Source: Chrysoperla carnea | Lineage: Eukaryota; Arthropoda; Insecta; Neuroptera; Chrysopidae | Reading direction: 5' to 3' | Length of the DNA stretch: 64,000 bases | Assembly (NCBI RefSeq): GCF_905475395.1 | Contig: NC_058340.1 | Span: 62,350,181 to 62,414,180 of the forward strand | Shown here: one piece after another, positions 11,993-23,070 of the stretch | Numbering within the stretch: position 1 is the first letter of the stretch | How the letters are laid out: each line of letters starts with the position of its first letter | Made by a program: the position numbers and the translations under genes | Notes under the pieces: model-generated | Seen by the model: only the letters and a program-made list of their open reading frames with translations | Database searches by the model: none | What the model was told of the DNA's origin: nothing

Positions 11993-12044
11993 TACTTTCA
12001 CTATAACAAGTGAAATTTACAAAAACCCCGAAATTTTTAAGTTA

Positions 12045-12078
12045 AGTTAAGTCCCCGAAATTTTTCGGGGACTTAACT
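12045..12078. repeat. Perfect 16-bp-arm hairpin
   Basis: AGTTAAGTCCCCGAAA (12045-12060) is followed after two bases by its exact reverse complement (12063-12078). A direct repeat of CCCCGAAATTTTT lies just upstream at 12026-12038. It may be the end of a transposon or a folded RNA element; there is no nearby gene to assign it to. Confidence 0.7.
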
Positions 12079-12114
12079 CTTAGCTCGCACCTGAAACATT
12101 AAGTTATCTTTTTC

Positions 12115-12376
12115 CTTAGAGCCTTTATCAAACTGAATCGATTTTGAAGATCATCGCCTATTTTTTAGTTTTTTCCGGATGCGGAACCCTAAAAATATAG
12201 CTAAGAACACTCTCCATTAAATTGTCTTTCGAAAACAAAATGAAACAAAAAAATCAAAATTTGTCCATCCGTTTAGGCGCTACGATGTCACAGATAGACA
12301 GACAGACAGGCAGATAGACAGACACACACACGGTCAAACTTATAACACCTCTGTTTTTAGTTCAGGGGTTAAAAAT
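12115..12376 (+). repeat. Interspersed repeat family F, copy 1
   Basis: Shares GAATCGATTTTGAAGATCAT, ATCCGTTTAGGCGCTACGAT, GTCAAACTTATAACACC and a terminal GGGGTTAAAAATG with copies at 13003-13270 (minus), 14660-14840 and 15062-15311. It contains a CAGA/TAGA microsatellite at about 12292-12328. Class unknown; this kind of sequence is widespread in insect genomes. Confidence 0.75.
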
Positions 12377-13002
12377 GTAGGCACAGGTTGCTCATAAAAA
12401 CTTTTGGTGTTAATGATCATATTTGTTGATACTTTTAATCTTTATTCTTATAACCGATTTTGACGATGTATAAACTTTTTGACAAAAACACTGTCAAAAA
12501 TTTTAATGTTTTAATTAATTATTGTTTATTTATTAAATAAACAACTGTTGAATTTAAATGATATAATTTTTGAATATTATACCAACAATTAGTAATTGTG
12601 GCCGGTAGTTGTAGTTATTGTCCATTAAAGGGGGTGATTTTGCGGTGCAATGAATAAGGGAAATCTAATAAAATGAATATTTTATACAAAATAATGTATA
12701 ATTATACAAAACTTGTTAGGATTGCCGTCGCACATCCCGTCAAAGCTAACTAAGCTTTCAACTGGTAAATACGGATTGAAACAATCACACCTGAATTAAG
12801 ACATCCAAATTTTAATCTGAAAATTGTAAAATATTGTAAAATTTAAAAAAAAAAATTGTTAAATATTCAAAAGAAATTGAAAATACGTTAGCGGAGTGTG
12901 AGTTTTTCATCGATGTAGATGCTTTCCAACGAAAAAAGTTTCAATCCAGTAATTGTTATTTAAGTAACTGCTAAATTGTGCTTTTGCTCAGAAAAATGTC
13001 TA

Positions 13003-13270
13003 CCTTTTTAACCCCCGAACTAAAAAAGGGGTGTTATAAGTTTGATCACTATTTGATATCTGCCTGTCTGTCTGTGGCATCAGTGTTTGTAAGGTAATTT
13101 AATGGAAAGTGTTCTTAGCTATGATTCAAGTGCAGGTTTAGGTTTCTGTACCCGAAAAAGTAAAAAATTGGCGATGATCTTAAAGAACTTAAGGAAAAAA
13201 GTAATTAAATGGAGAGCGTTTTTAGATATGATTCAAGTGCTAATTTAGGGTTACGTACTCGAAAAATTTG
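13003..13270 (-). repeat. Interspersed repeat family F, copy 2 (inverted, partly duplicated)
   Basis: Begins with TTTTTAACCCCCGAACTAAA, the reverse complement of the family F terminus, then the CTGCCTGTCTGTCTGTGG microsatellite. The AATGGAAAGTGTTCTTAG...GATTCAAGTGC segment (from 13101) recurs at about 13207, giving a partial internal duplication. Confidence 0.7.
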
Positions 13271-14042
13271 TCGTGGGCTTTCTAAATTTTGTAAATTTCG
13301 CTTGTATACTGCTTTCATACATTGTATATATTTTGAATCAAAACAAAAAATTCAATTTCACCTTCACTTTTCAGTTGGTAATTTTCTTTTCTCTTAAACA
13401 AAAAAAAAAAAATAAAAGTTTTCATAACATAATTTGACATTTTTATATTTTCATCGAAATATAAACAAAAAAATCAAAATCAAAATATACACCTGAGCAT
13501 TTGAATTTTAAAAGTTTTTCGAATATCTCATGAGAAAATTAGGTTATTGGGTCATGGACGTATATCCATATTATTATATTCCTAACAAATATATCGTTGC
13601 AAACGTACTGTATAGCGTACATATTATAAAATATATTCGTAATAAAATGTTTGAATGTGCATTATTTGAACATTTTTCTTTTTCTTATTTTATTTCGTAT
13701 AAACATCTTTTTTAATTTAATTTAGTTCAAGACGTTCAAATTGCAAAATTGATTTTATTTTAACATTTCTTCAAATTAATTGAATTATAAAAATAATTTA
13801 TTTGATCAATTAATTTCATTATTTTTGTATTATGACACTTTCTAAGATAATTTTGTTTGAAAATCAATCAGTTTAAGTGAATGAAAATAATTATCTTTAT
13901 TTAAGTTTGTTTTTTAATTTATCCCAACTGAAATGACTAATTTTTCCCTATGGAATGGTCTAATTGCTACGAGCTTAAATTTAACTTGCAACATTGTTCA
14001 AGTATGAATATTTGTTGCCTCTTGATTTAAAAATTGATTTCG
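13271..14042. other. AT-rich intergenic sequence
   Basis: Very A/T-rich; open frames here are short and have no recognisable features. Confidence 0.5.
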
Positions 14043-14159
14043 TATAATAAACCGGAAACACTTGAACACTTCCTCTTCAAGTGCCTGATCCAAAAACCCT
14101 ATTGGCAAGATTTTACATACGAAAATACATTAACAATGATTAACTTACAGCCCAAATGA
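14043..14159 (+). pseudogene. Relic of a LINE reverse-transcriptase C-terminus
   Basis: A 38-residue frame ending in a stop includes PETLEHFLFKCLIQKPYWQ. The ETLEHFLFKC pattern resembles the second half of the C-terminal CCHC knuckle that ends many Jockey/I/R1-type LINE ORFs (E-T-x-x-H-x-x-x-x-C). The rest of the ORF is gone or unrecognisable, and I see no poly(A) or target duplication. Confidence 0.5.
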
Positions 14160-14659
14160 TTAGTCTGATCTTAATAGAAATAAAATCAACGACATTTATT
14201 ACTGTATTCGACAATTCTGCTTAGAAAGACTCTATCTACCGATTTTCATGGGAACCTTTCTATAGGCCACTTTATAGACATAGAATTTATACATAGAATT
14301 TTTCGCCATAATTAACGTTGTTCGTGATATACTATTTATAGTGCTTACCTACGCATAAATAATTTAGATTGGTTATATTTGGATGTATGATTTTTGGTTT
14401 GATTCGGCAACCAAAAAGTTTTTTTGAATATCAAATAAAATACTTGCAAATAAATATTAAATGTAGCGGAATGTACCTAATTCAGTAAATGCTATTTTGC
14501 ATGAATTTTCTTGGGCAGAACAAAAAGTAAAAAGTAATGGGAAATTAATAAACCGATGGCAAATTTGGATGGCTAAACTAGGAATCATAATTTTATAGCT
14601 ATAATTAGGATACTACAAAACATGTTACAGGAGTATAGGTATAATTAGATATACAAGTG

Positions 14660-14840
14660 AAAACAAAATTTAAAAACCCCCCGACAAATGCGATTTATTC
14701 CTTGTATACCAATTTTTGGAAACTTAGCTATAAAATGTTCTCAATCAAGTTGGTTCGACCGTTTAGGGACTACGATGCCATTGAGAAACACACAGACGCA
14801 CAGTTAAATATTTTAAACTTATAACACTCCTTCTTAAATC
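14660..14840 (+). repeat. Interspersed repeat family F, copy 3 (diverged)
   Basis: Contains TTTAAAAACCCCCCGACAAA, GACCGTTTAGGGACTACGAT and AACTTATAACACTCC, matching family F with many changes. The CAGA block is reduced to ACACACAGACGCACAG. Confidence 0.6.
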
Positions 14841-15061
14841 AATATCAAAGTGATGGTCAAGGACATCAGATGAGATGAAAAGGATACTAAGAGAGCTATC
14901 ATTTTTGGGACTAATTTTTGGAAATATTTTAGTTCTTTTGAATTATTGTTTTGAATTACCTAATTATTTTACCATTTCACTTTTCAAAATGAATTGAGCC
15001 AGGTTTATTTGACCATTCATTTTCATTGTAATTATTTATATGTTAAAATTATATGTCATGC

Positions 15062-15311
15062 CTTTTCCAAACTGAATCGATTTTGAAGATCATCGCCAAT
15101 TTTTTAGTTTTTTCGGGTACGGAACTCTAAGTTGACACTTGAAGCAGAGTGAAGAACATTCTCCGTTAAATTACTTTTCAAAGGGAACTAAAAAAAAGAA
15201 AATCGGTTCATCCGTTTAGGCGCTACGATGTCACAGACAGACATTCACACAGATACACACACAAAGTGGTCAAACTTATAACACCCTTTTTTTAGTTCGG
15301 GGGTTAAAAAT
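15062..15311 (+). repeat. Interspersed repeat family F, copy 4
   Basis: Closely matches copy 1: AAACTGAATCGATTTTGAAG, TCGCCAATTTTTTAGTTTTT, ATCCGTTTAGGCGCTACGAT, GTCAAACTTATAACACCC and terminal CGGGGGTTAAAAATGG. Confidence 0.75.
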
Positions 15312-16161
15312 GGTTTATGATTTGAAATTCGTTCCCATGGAGACTTTTGATCAGGATGCTATGACCCACAAAATTCTTCTCTATGAGCAAATTAGCCCGA
15401 GAGCCAATTTCTATAAGTTGTTCTGTAATAATTATATTTAACTTATTGGTGCAAATCTATTCGAATCAGAATGGGATAGAAATAAATTGAATTAAAATCT
15501 CATTAAGTGGTAATTTTGTAAATACCTATCCAAATACAAAGTCGTGGGCAGTTTTAGTTATAAATAATTTTATATCTTTTCAAATTATTTAATTATTGAA
15601 TAACCCGGTCAAATCGATATAAATATTTTAATAATTTTATATGCAATGAAAAAGAATTCCACCGTTATACTTTTTGAATTACATAAATGAAAACTCAAAG
15701 TGAAATGTTCTAAAAATCATGAAAAATTCACGAGAAGTAAAAAAAAAGGTAAATAAATTACACGAATTGGATTAGTATATTAAATTATGTATACAAAAAT
15801 ATTAATCTAGGGATATTTTATATTCAAAAGTTTATTACCTGTAAAATTTCTTGCACATCTATAATATAGTCACACATAGAACGAGAGTACATTGTGTGAG
15901 ATCACAGTACTCACAAAAGTATATAGAAATGGTGTCTGGTCTGTCTGATGTGTTCCCATGGGAACGTAATAAATGGACTGACTATTATCCGACCAATATA
16001 CGTAACCAAGTATAATACAGAAAATGTTAAATGATTTGACTACAATGGCGTCAGTAATATTTATGATTTGTTTTGTTTTTTATGAGTAACAATTTTCTTT
16101 TTGATTATACTAAAAAATTAAATAGTGTATTACTCGTATAACCGTCGAGCTTTGGATTCAA
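15312..16161. other. AT-rich intergenic sequence
   Basis: No supported gene, repeat terminus or RNA. Confidence 0.45.
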
Positions 16162-16174
16162 TGGACATATTTAG

Positions 16175-16513
16175 GTTAGGTTAGGTTAGAGTGGCTGTCC
16201 TGGGGTGGGACACACTTAGACCATAGGATCCGTTGTGATACCGTAAAAGGGATGGCTCATCCCCGGCCACTACTCCCTAAACCATTTGGAGCTGTTTAAG
16301 AACAGCAGGAGGCCTTTGACGTCGACTGACTTTAGGCCGGACAGGTCGTCAAAGAGAGGCTGGCTCAAGTAAGTCCATCTCCTCATGACAAGAGCTGGGC
16401 AGTGACAGAGAAGATGAGACATTGTCTCCTCCTCTTCATCACTGTGACAGCTCCTGCAGTAGTCGTGATACACTGCCAGGCCTAAGCGTTGAGCATGCTT
16501 GCCGCCTAGTCAT
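16175..16513 (-). mobile_element. Severely 5'-truncated I/R1-like LINE with (CCTAA)n tail and 13-bp TSD
   Basis: On the minus strand a coding fragment (16512 to stop at 16270) reads GGKHAQRLGLAVYHDYCRSC, continues through a cysteine/histidine knuckle (CRSC...HLLCHC), and ends SSKWFRE. This matches the end of the RNase H plus C-terminal CCHC knuckle region of I/R1-type LINE ORF2. A GC-richer 3' UTR follows, then a tail of TTAGG units (CCTAA on this strand). The word TGGACATATTTAG flanks the whole piece (16162-16174 and 16514-16526), a 13-bp target duplication. The tail is therefore part of the element and not a telomere; its base composition is unlike the surroundings. Confidence 0.88.
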
Positions 16514-16558
16514 TGGACATATTTAGTGCACACGGAATAAAACGAACTTTAAAATAGA

Positions 16559-17046
16559 TTACAAGCTCATGCTGAAATTTTTCGGTTGAAATAATCCACC
16601 AGAAATCATGTAGTAAAAGATGTTCCTATATGTAAAAGTTAGTTTAAGCTATACGACGTCAATTTTGCTCGGTACAGGTGAGTACAGATGGGAATATGAA
16701 AGTCACACCTCTTTGTATCTCGTCCCTGCACCATAAAATATGTACGGCGTTGCTGGATGCTAACTATACATCAGTATTCAAAGTAAATAACATAAATACG
16801 ATACAGAAATAAATTCGGTAACTTAGTACCGAAACTTTTTGATCTACAGTCATTTCCCGAAGCCCTACGTGATTTATTTCTATACGGCATTTATGTAATT
16901 CACTTCAAATGCTTAAGGAGAGTTAGTATCCAGTAACGCCGTACGTATTTGATGGTGCAGGGGTGAGATATCAACATATTCTCACCTGTACCGCGCAAAA
17001 TTGACGCCATGGTGCTTAAACTTACTTTTACATATAGGATAAAAAT
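16559..17046. mobile_element. MITE family C, copy 1 (right end truncated)
   Basis: Long imperfect inverted repeat. The left arm contains ACAAGCTCATGCTGAAATTT, CCTATATGTAAAAGTTAG, TTTTGCTCGGTACAGGTGAG and ATATGTACGGCGTTGCTGGA. The right arm returns them in reverse complement (ATCCAGTAACGCCGTACGTA, TACCGCGCAAAATTGACGCC). The outermost part of the right arm is missing after about 17046. Other copies: 26698-27230 and 52266-53636. The minus ORFs at 16900-17275 overlap this repeat and are not supported as genes. Confidence 0.8.
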
Positions 17047-17518
17047 GATATAAAAGCGAAACCATAAGTAAACGCCCTTTTTTTGATTTCCTAAGCTGCA
17101 CAGTGACATTAAAATTGTGGAATATATTGCAACCTTTTAATTGGAAATCTAAGGATGATGCAGTTAAAAACAAAATGACGGTAAAAACAAAATTGAGCCA
17201 AGATCTGCCAAGATCTTCCAACAAGTTCTCCCAACAACTTGCATCGTTTTTAATGATATTATTATTTGGGATCAATTAAAGACTGTGCTTCCGTCCATCT
17301 TGTGTCAGATTTTCACTAATATCACCCTAATTATTATTTTTTGTATCGATTGTTTTTTTACGACTAGCAGAAGGCAGTCTTATATGAGGTCTTATATTAC
17401 TCTTTTATAAAGACTAATAATATCTCTTACCAGAAAAAACTCAACTACGGACATGTCCTATTTTTATATTCTGTTTTATGCATTGGCGTTAGATTTACTG
17501 AGTATCAAACAATTTTAA

Positions 17519-17789
17519 GCGTGCCAACATCTGAGGTAATTGCTTAGGTAAATTCCATTGTAGATTCATAAGAAAAATGTAAAGTGATACGTGATAAGTA
17601 TTTTTTTAAGTCAAAAAGCGAAAATTTTCAGTGAAGTTACGATATTTTATGTAAAACATTTTGTGATATGAAAATTAAACATTCTATATATGTTTTTTTT
17701 GATAAATGTCCCTATATTATTTTCATAAATGTATTTTTTTGATAAATATCCCTAGCTGATCTAAGCAATTACCTCAGTTGCTAGCACGT
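17519..17789. mobile_element. MITE-like element with ~32-bp inverted ends
   Basis: Left end GCGTGCCAACATCTGAGGTA continues into ATTGCTTAG; the right end in reverse complement reads ACGTGCTAGCAACTGAGGTA followed by ATTGCTTAG. The interior is A/T-rich, with a tandem TTTTTTTGATAAAT[A/G]TCCCTA word at about 17693 and 17735. Confidence 0.65.
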
Positions 17790-17799
17790 TTCTCACTGT

Positions 17800-18775
17800 A
17801 CGAAAAGATAGGCGATGCTCATAACTATAAAGTCATTGGGTTTATGTAACACCTACGACCGCATAAAAATTTGTATTTAAATTATTCTGTACACTCAATT
17901 AGTATCAAATAAAGTTTACACATTTATGGGGTATGAAAATAAATCATATACACATATGTGTGTCTGCAGTGTGCTACCTTTTGACTTGTGGCATCCGCTT
18001 AAAGGCAGTATAATAACCTTAACCCAAACACAATGTTTATTTTATTTTATCATCTATACAGGATGATACATAGGCCAGGGAAAAATTTTTGACACAAGAG
18101 ATCAAAAAAATTTGTAGCGCTGGAGCTACGCTAGCTAAGCGAATTTTCTCAGAGATTGAAAAAAATATCAAATTTTTCTTAAAATCGATCATTATTGACT
18201 GATCAAAAAATATTTTGAAAAAATTCCAAATTTCGTGTTTTGTGCAAGCCCCTACCCCTCTTGTTTATCTGTCGATTTCCAATTTTCCAAAAAAGTTTAC
18301 AGACACATAAATGTATATATACATATATATATAACTTTTAACGATGGTCATTTTTGACATCTTTTAGGCAGAATCGATGAACATTTGATCAAATTTTTTC
18401 AAAATTCCTTCATTAGTACAAAAGCATCAGCCCCGTTTCCTTCGGCAATTCGCTAATAATAATAACGACGATTGATTCGAATGACCTCAAAACTAAAATT
18501 TTTACAGTTTAATATCTTTTCTAGTGTCAGTGACACTAGAGATTTTTGTGCTTTATCACCACCTATTGGTACATATTGTTATTCTGCAATTCTGAAAAAA
18601 TATTCTGAGTGTGCAGTTTTGGTTTTATGTCTTATGACCATTTTTGTATTGTTTTGTATTCTAAGTTCATTTTTTTTAACAACATGAGAGTGGTAGTTTT
18701 CAAAATAAGAAAAAGTTTACGTGAAACTTTACATTTCAAAGTAAAATTTAAAATAACTCTGTATTCATAATAGAG
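17800..18775. other. Intergenic sequence, nothing firm
   Basis: A possible mariner-like end (CTATACAGGATGATACATAG) lies near 18055 without a partner. The 71-codon frame at 18472-18687 has no recognisable feature. Confidence 0.4.
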
Positions 18776-18924
18776 CAAGAGCCCGCTTCGGCCAGACGCA
18801 CATCATTTCATAAAACCCTAAAGTTTATCTGCGCACGTCACCAACACAGGTAAGAACGATGAGCGACTATGTAGTTTAGGTAGTGGTTACCTTGGCAGGT
18901 AACAGGTAACAAAGGTGTAAAAAA

Positions 18925-19494
18925 CAGCACCTCAAGTACATTAAGACATAAAGCTCTATTTTTTTACATTTTCTTCAGAATAATATTTAAAATGACGTCA
19001 TCCATTGCCAGACACTTAGTATAGTTTCAACCCCCTGCCAGACACCCCCAAACTCTAAAAAATTGTGATTACACTTACATTATAGTATAAAAGCTGAATT
19101 TTATATATGTTTCTTGGGGGGCTATGAAAAGAAGTTACCCCAGTAGCCAGACAGTTTTCAAGGTTTTTTCCATCTTGCCAGAGGCCTTGAGAGTCCGCCG
19201 TCGGTGTAGCAGCACCTCAAGTACATTAAGATATAAAGCTCTATTTTTTTACATTTTCTTCAGAATAATATTTAAAATGACGTCATCCATTGCCGTACAC
19301 TTAGTATAGTTTCAACCCCCTGCCGGACACCCCCAAACTCTAAAAAATTGTGATTACACTTACATTATAGTATAAAAGCTGAATTTTATATATGTTTCTT
19401 GGGGGGCTATGAAAAGAAGTTACCCCAATAGCCGGACAGTTTTCAAGGTTTTTTCCATCTTGCCAGAGGCCTTGAGAGTCCGCCGTCGGTGTAG
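18925..19494 (+). repeat. Left-arm tandem array: two 285-bp units
   Basis: CAGCACCTCAAGTACATTAA starts at 18925, 19210 and again (partial third unit) at 19495, giving an exact 285-bp period. The outer unit has GCCAGAC at 19007, 19037 and 19146. The inner unit has GCCGTAC at 19292 and GCCGGAC at 19322 and 19431. Confidence 0.92.
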
Positions 19495-19654
19495 CAGCAC
19501 CTCAAGTACATTAAGGTATAAAGGTCTATTTTTATTTTTTTACATTTAAAATATTTGTTCATTGGATTTCATACGATAAACAATATTATTACCTCACACA
19601 GTCAAAACTTGAATTTCTCAAAAATATTAACAAAACTCGAAAAATTTATGGATA

Positions 19655-20220
19655 ACTTTTTATACCATGTATGAAATATACATAGTATATTAAGTTTAGT
19701 CCCAAGTTTGTAACGCTTAAAAATAATGATGTTAGGAAAAAAATTTTGTCATAGGTATTCATAAAATCACCTTATTAGTCCATTTCCGGTTGTCCGCCCG
19801 TCCCTCCGTCCGTCTGTGGACACGATAACTCAAAAACGAGAAAAGATATCGCGTTGAAATTTTTACAGGGTACTCAGGACGTAAAAAGTGAGGTCAAGTT
19901 CGTAAATGAGCATCATAGGTCAATTGGGTCTTGGGTCCGTAGGACCCATCTTGTAAACCGTTAGAGATAGAACAAAAGTTTAAAAGTAAAAAATGTTCCT
20001 TATCAAAAATTAAACAACTTTTGTTTGAAACATTTTTTCGTAAACATCACTGTTTATCCGTGAGGGCGCCAATTAGGCGGAAATTTTATAATATGTACTA
20101 TACTTGATTATCAGTTATGTATGTGTCACATGTTTGTATGTGTAATGTGATAAAGAAATCAACACTGACTATGCATGGTATTCCAACAATTAACTCAGTC
20201 AATTGTTTGTTTTCACTGGT
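19655..20220 (+). repeat. Interspersed repeat family A, copy 2, inside the foldback loop
   Basis: A fuller copy: ATACCATGTATGAAATATAC, AAGTTTGTAACGCTTAAAAA, TCCGTCTGTGGACACGATAA, GGACGTAAAAAGTGAGGTCA, ACCGTTAGAGATAGAACAAA and CAACAATTAACTCAGTCAAT. It occupies most of the unpaired centre of the foldback element. Confidence 0.85.
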
Positions 20221-20290
20221 TTAGATTTGTTTTTTTATTAAACTCACCATCTCACTTAAACCCGCCTGAATATATATTGCCTCGCGCTCG

Positions 20291-20857
20291 CACCGACGGC
20301 GGACTCTCAAGGCCTCTGGCAAGATGGAAAAAACCTTGAAAACTGTCCGGCTACTGGGGTAACTTCTTTTCATAGCCCCCCAAGAAACATATATAAAATT
20401 CAGCTTTTATACTATAATGTAAGTGTAATCACAATTTTTTAGAGTTTGGGGGTGTCCGGCAGGGGGTTGAAACTATACTAAGTGTCCGGCAATGGATGAC
20501 GTCATTTTAAATATTATTCTGAAGAAAATGTAAAAAAATAGAGCTTTATATCTTAATGTACTTGAGGTGCTGCTACACCGACGGCGGACTCTCAAGGCCT
20601 CTGGCAAGATGGAAAAAACCTTGAAAACTGTCTGGCTACTGGGGTAACTTCTTTTCATAGCCCCCCAAGAAACATATATAAAATTCAGCTTTTATACTAT
20701 AATGTAAGTGTAATCACAATTTTTTAGAGTTTGGGGGTGTCTGGCAGGGGGTTGAAACTATACTAGGTGTCTGGCAATGGATGACGTCATTTAAAATATT
20801 ACTCTGAAGAAAATGTAAAAAAATAGAGCTTTATGTCTTAATGTACTTGAGGTGCTG
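20291..20857 (-). repeat. Right-arm tandem array: two 285-bp units (inverted)
   Basis: Reverse complement of the left array; unit boundaries at 20572 and 20857 are 285 bp apart. The inner unit carries GTCCGGC at 20345, 20454 and 20484; the outer unit carries GTCTGGC at 20630, 20739 and 20769. Confidence 0.92.
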
Positions 20858-21006
20858 TTTTTTACACCTTTGTTACCTGTTACCTGCCAAGGTAACCACT
20901 ACCTAAACTACATAGTCGCTCATCGTTCTTACCTGTGTTGGTGACGTGCGCAGATAAACTTTAGGGTTTTATGAAATGATGTGCGTCTGGCCGAAGCGGG
21001 CTCTTG

Positions 21007-22560
21007 GACTATAAAGTCTCAGCAATTTTTTGAGCTCATTTTAAGCTATTTTGTCCTAAAATTTTTAAGGGCATAAGCGAAATACAAATATGTTAAATTA
21101 TTATGATGCTCCACTCAAAATTTTCCTGGTGATGTTTGTATTTTATTTGTTTTTGTTCTGGCTATTTTTTGATTTGGTAATACTTGGAGGTCAAATAAAA
21201 ATTCGTAAAAATTAATGAAATATCTTTTATAAATGAAATAATTCTGGTCTGGAAAAAAAAGTTTTTAATTCACGAAAAAAAAATTTTTTTCAGAAAAGAT
21301 ATTCACAACATTTCTTTTCACTTCATCACTTCTTAAATAAAATTTAACACTCGGCTATAGATATGTTACACACAGAGAAAAAAATATTCGTATACACCAT
21401 TACACATATTAACTTTTTACGTAATATAGGCAGAACACGTTGTGCGTAGTGATAAAAAAACAAAGATCGTCAGCTATGTAGTCAAACATGCATAAAATAT
21501 TAGGATGCAGAAACAAAGGTTTTTCAAAGGAATAATGAATGGTATAGTGGATTGGAGATATACTTATAAATGATCAATGAACAAATTTTGGGGACACTAA
21601 ATAATAAAGAACGAAGTACGAAGAAAAATTTTAACAAGCAGAAAATTATTATATCACAGAATCCTTAGGATGTATGAGCATAACAGCAATGTTTGATTTA
21701 AAGGCTCTAAAATTTCTTTATAGGTAGACTTTTACTCAAATATGTGGTTAAAATTTCAGCTTAGGTATCCATACAAATTTTTAAGAAAAAAAATTATTGA
21801 AAATCCCAAAACTTTTTAGAAGTGAATAAGATGAAAAAAAAAAGAAGATATATAAGTGCTGCCTTATAAGATGAAAATCTTTGTCATTTCGATCGGAATT
21901 ATTACAAGGGAGAGGGCCTGATTTTTTTTTTGTACGTTAATGAAACGCAAAACTCAACTTTTGAACTTTTTTGCCGTAACCAAACAGTTTATTTATTTGA
22001 AATGTTTAAAAATAATATATATACATATATATAATATTGGTCTAGTTGATATTTTTTATTTCAATCATTCCTGAGGGATTTCTTATTTTCAGTACATTTT
22101 ACAGTTAAATTGTTTCACAGTTTTTAGTCCCAAGTGTACCGGCTATTTAATTGATTACAAATTTTTATAAATTTTGTTATTATTTTAAAAATGTTGGCTT
22201 AAAATTTTTATTTTCAAATCATCAACATTAATTAAAGCAATTTTTTGATAAGGATATTACGAAGCACACAAAGCACTCCACTTTTAGCAGCTAAATATTT
22301 TATTTGTGGAAAGGCCTTTTTTAGCACCCTTTACGCTTATTTAAATAATAAAAAAATTGTTAGATTTCTATATGGTATTAATTTTTTTGAACCACTAGGT
22401 ATTTTATAATAAATGCTTTTTTTCGGAAATTAATCATAAAAAATTGTCTCTTCTTTAAAATAAAAACAACCAGAATAATTGATTTGAATCTTGTTTTAAA
22501 AGATTCAAATAATTTACCAATTATCCATTCCTGTTTGGAAATGAAACATTCCATTTTAAG
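21007..22560. other. AT-rich intergenic sequence
   Basis: No gene or repeat end recognised apart from simple A/T tracts such as the (AT)-rich stretch near 22016-22034. Confidence 0.5.
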
Positions 22561-23070
22561 CAAGTGAAAACAAACAATTGACTGAGTTAATTTCTGAAAT
22601 ACAATGTATAAACAGTGTTGATTACTCTGTTACATTACACATACATACATGTTGCACATATATAACTGATATTCCCATATAATACTACAATTTGCGCATA
22701 ATATGCGCTCTCACGGGTAAACAGTGATGTTTACAAAAAATGTTTCAAACAAAAGTTGTTTAATAAGGAACATTTTTTACATTTAAACTTTTGTTCTATC
22801 TCTAACGGTTTACAAATTGGGTTCTACGGACCCAATTGACCTATGCTGCTCATTTACAAACTCAACCTCAATTTTTACGTCCTGAGTGGTTGTAAAAATT
22901 TCAGCTTGATATCTCTTTTCGTTTTTGAGTAATCGTGATGACAGACGGACAGACAGACGTTAGACAGACAACCGGAATTGGACTAAATAGGAATTTTATG
23001 AACACCTATATCAAAATTTTGTTCATAGAATTAATATTTTAAGGCGTTACAAACTTGGGACTAAACTTAA
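22561..23070 (-). repeat. Interspersed repeat family A, copy 3
   Basis: Minus-strand copy, beginning (on +) with AACAAACAATTGACTGAGTT and including GGGTAAACAGTGATGTTTAC, GTTCTATCTCTAACGGTTTA, GACAGACGGACAGACAGACG and GGCGTTACAAACTTGGGACT. Confidence 0.85.

Larger units (their letters stand above)
18776..21006. mobile_element. 2.2-kb foldback element with tandem 285-bp units in each arm
   Basis: Outer ends CAAGAGCCCGCTTCGGCCAG (18776) and its reverse complement at 21006 are perfect, and the arms remain almost identical for about 720 bp: an outer unique block (about 150 bp) then two tandem 285-bp units. The arms surround about 795 bp holding a copy of interspersed repeat family A. The motif GCC[A/G]GAC recurs throughout the arms and near the tip. 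No transposase is encoded; the mirrored 61-codon frames at 19124-19309 and 20473-20658 are one unit read in each arm. No clear target duplication is seen. Long inverted arms made of subterminal direct repeats resemble Foldback or Galileo-like elements. Confidence 0.88.

Noticed and set aside
16171-16189. TTAGG telomere array or subtelomeric position
   Set aside because: Only about three units, directly joined to a LINE 3' UTR and enclosed by a 13-bp target duplication, so it is the tail of the LINE.
16900-17275. Overlapping minus-strand ORFs as a small gene
   Set aside because: They lie largely in the right arm of a family C MITE, and the equivalent frames are not conserved in the other copies.
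19124-20658. Mirrored identical 61-codon ORFs as a duplicated small gene
   Set aside because: They are the same 285-bp repeat unit read in each inverted arm; the frame is closed by repeat structure and has no protein-family features.
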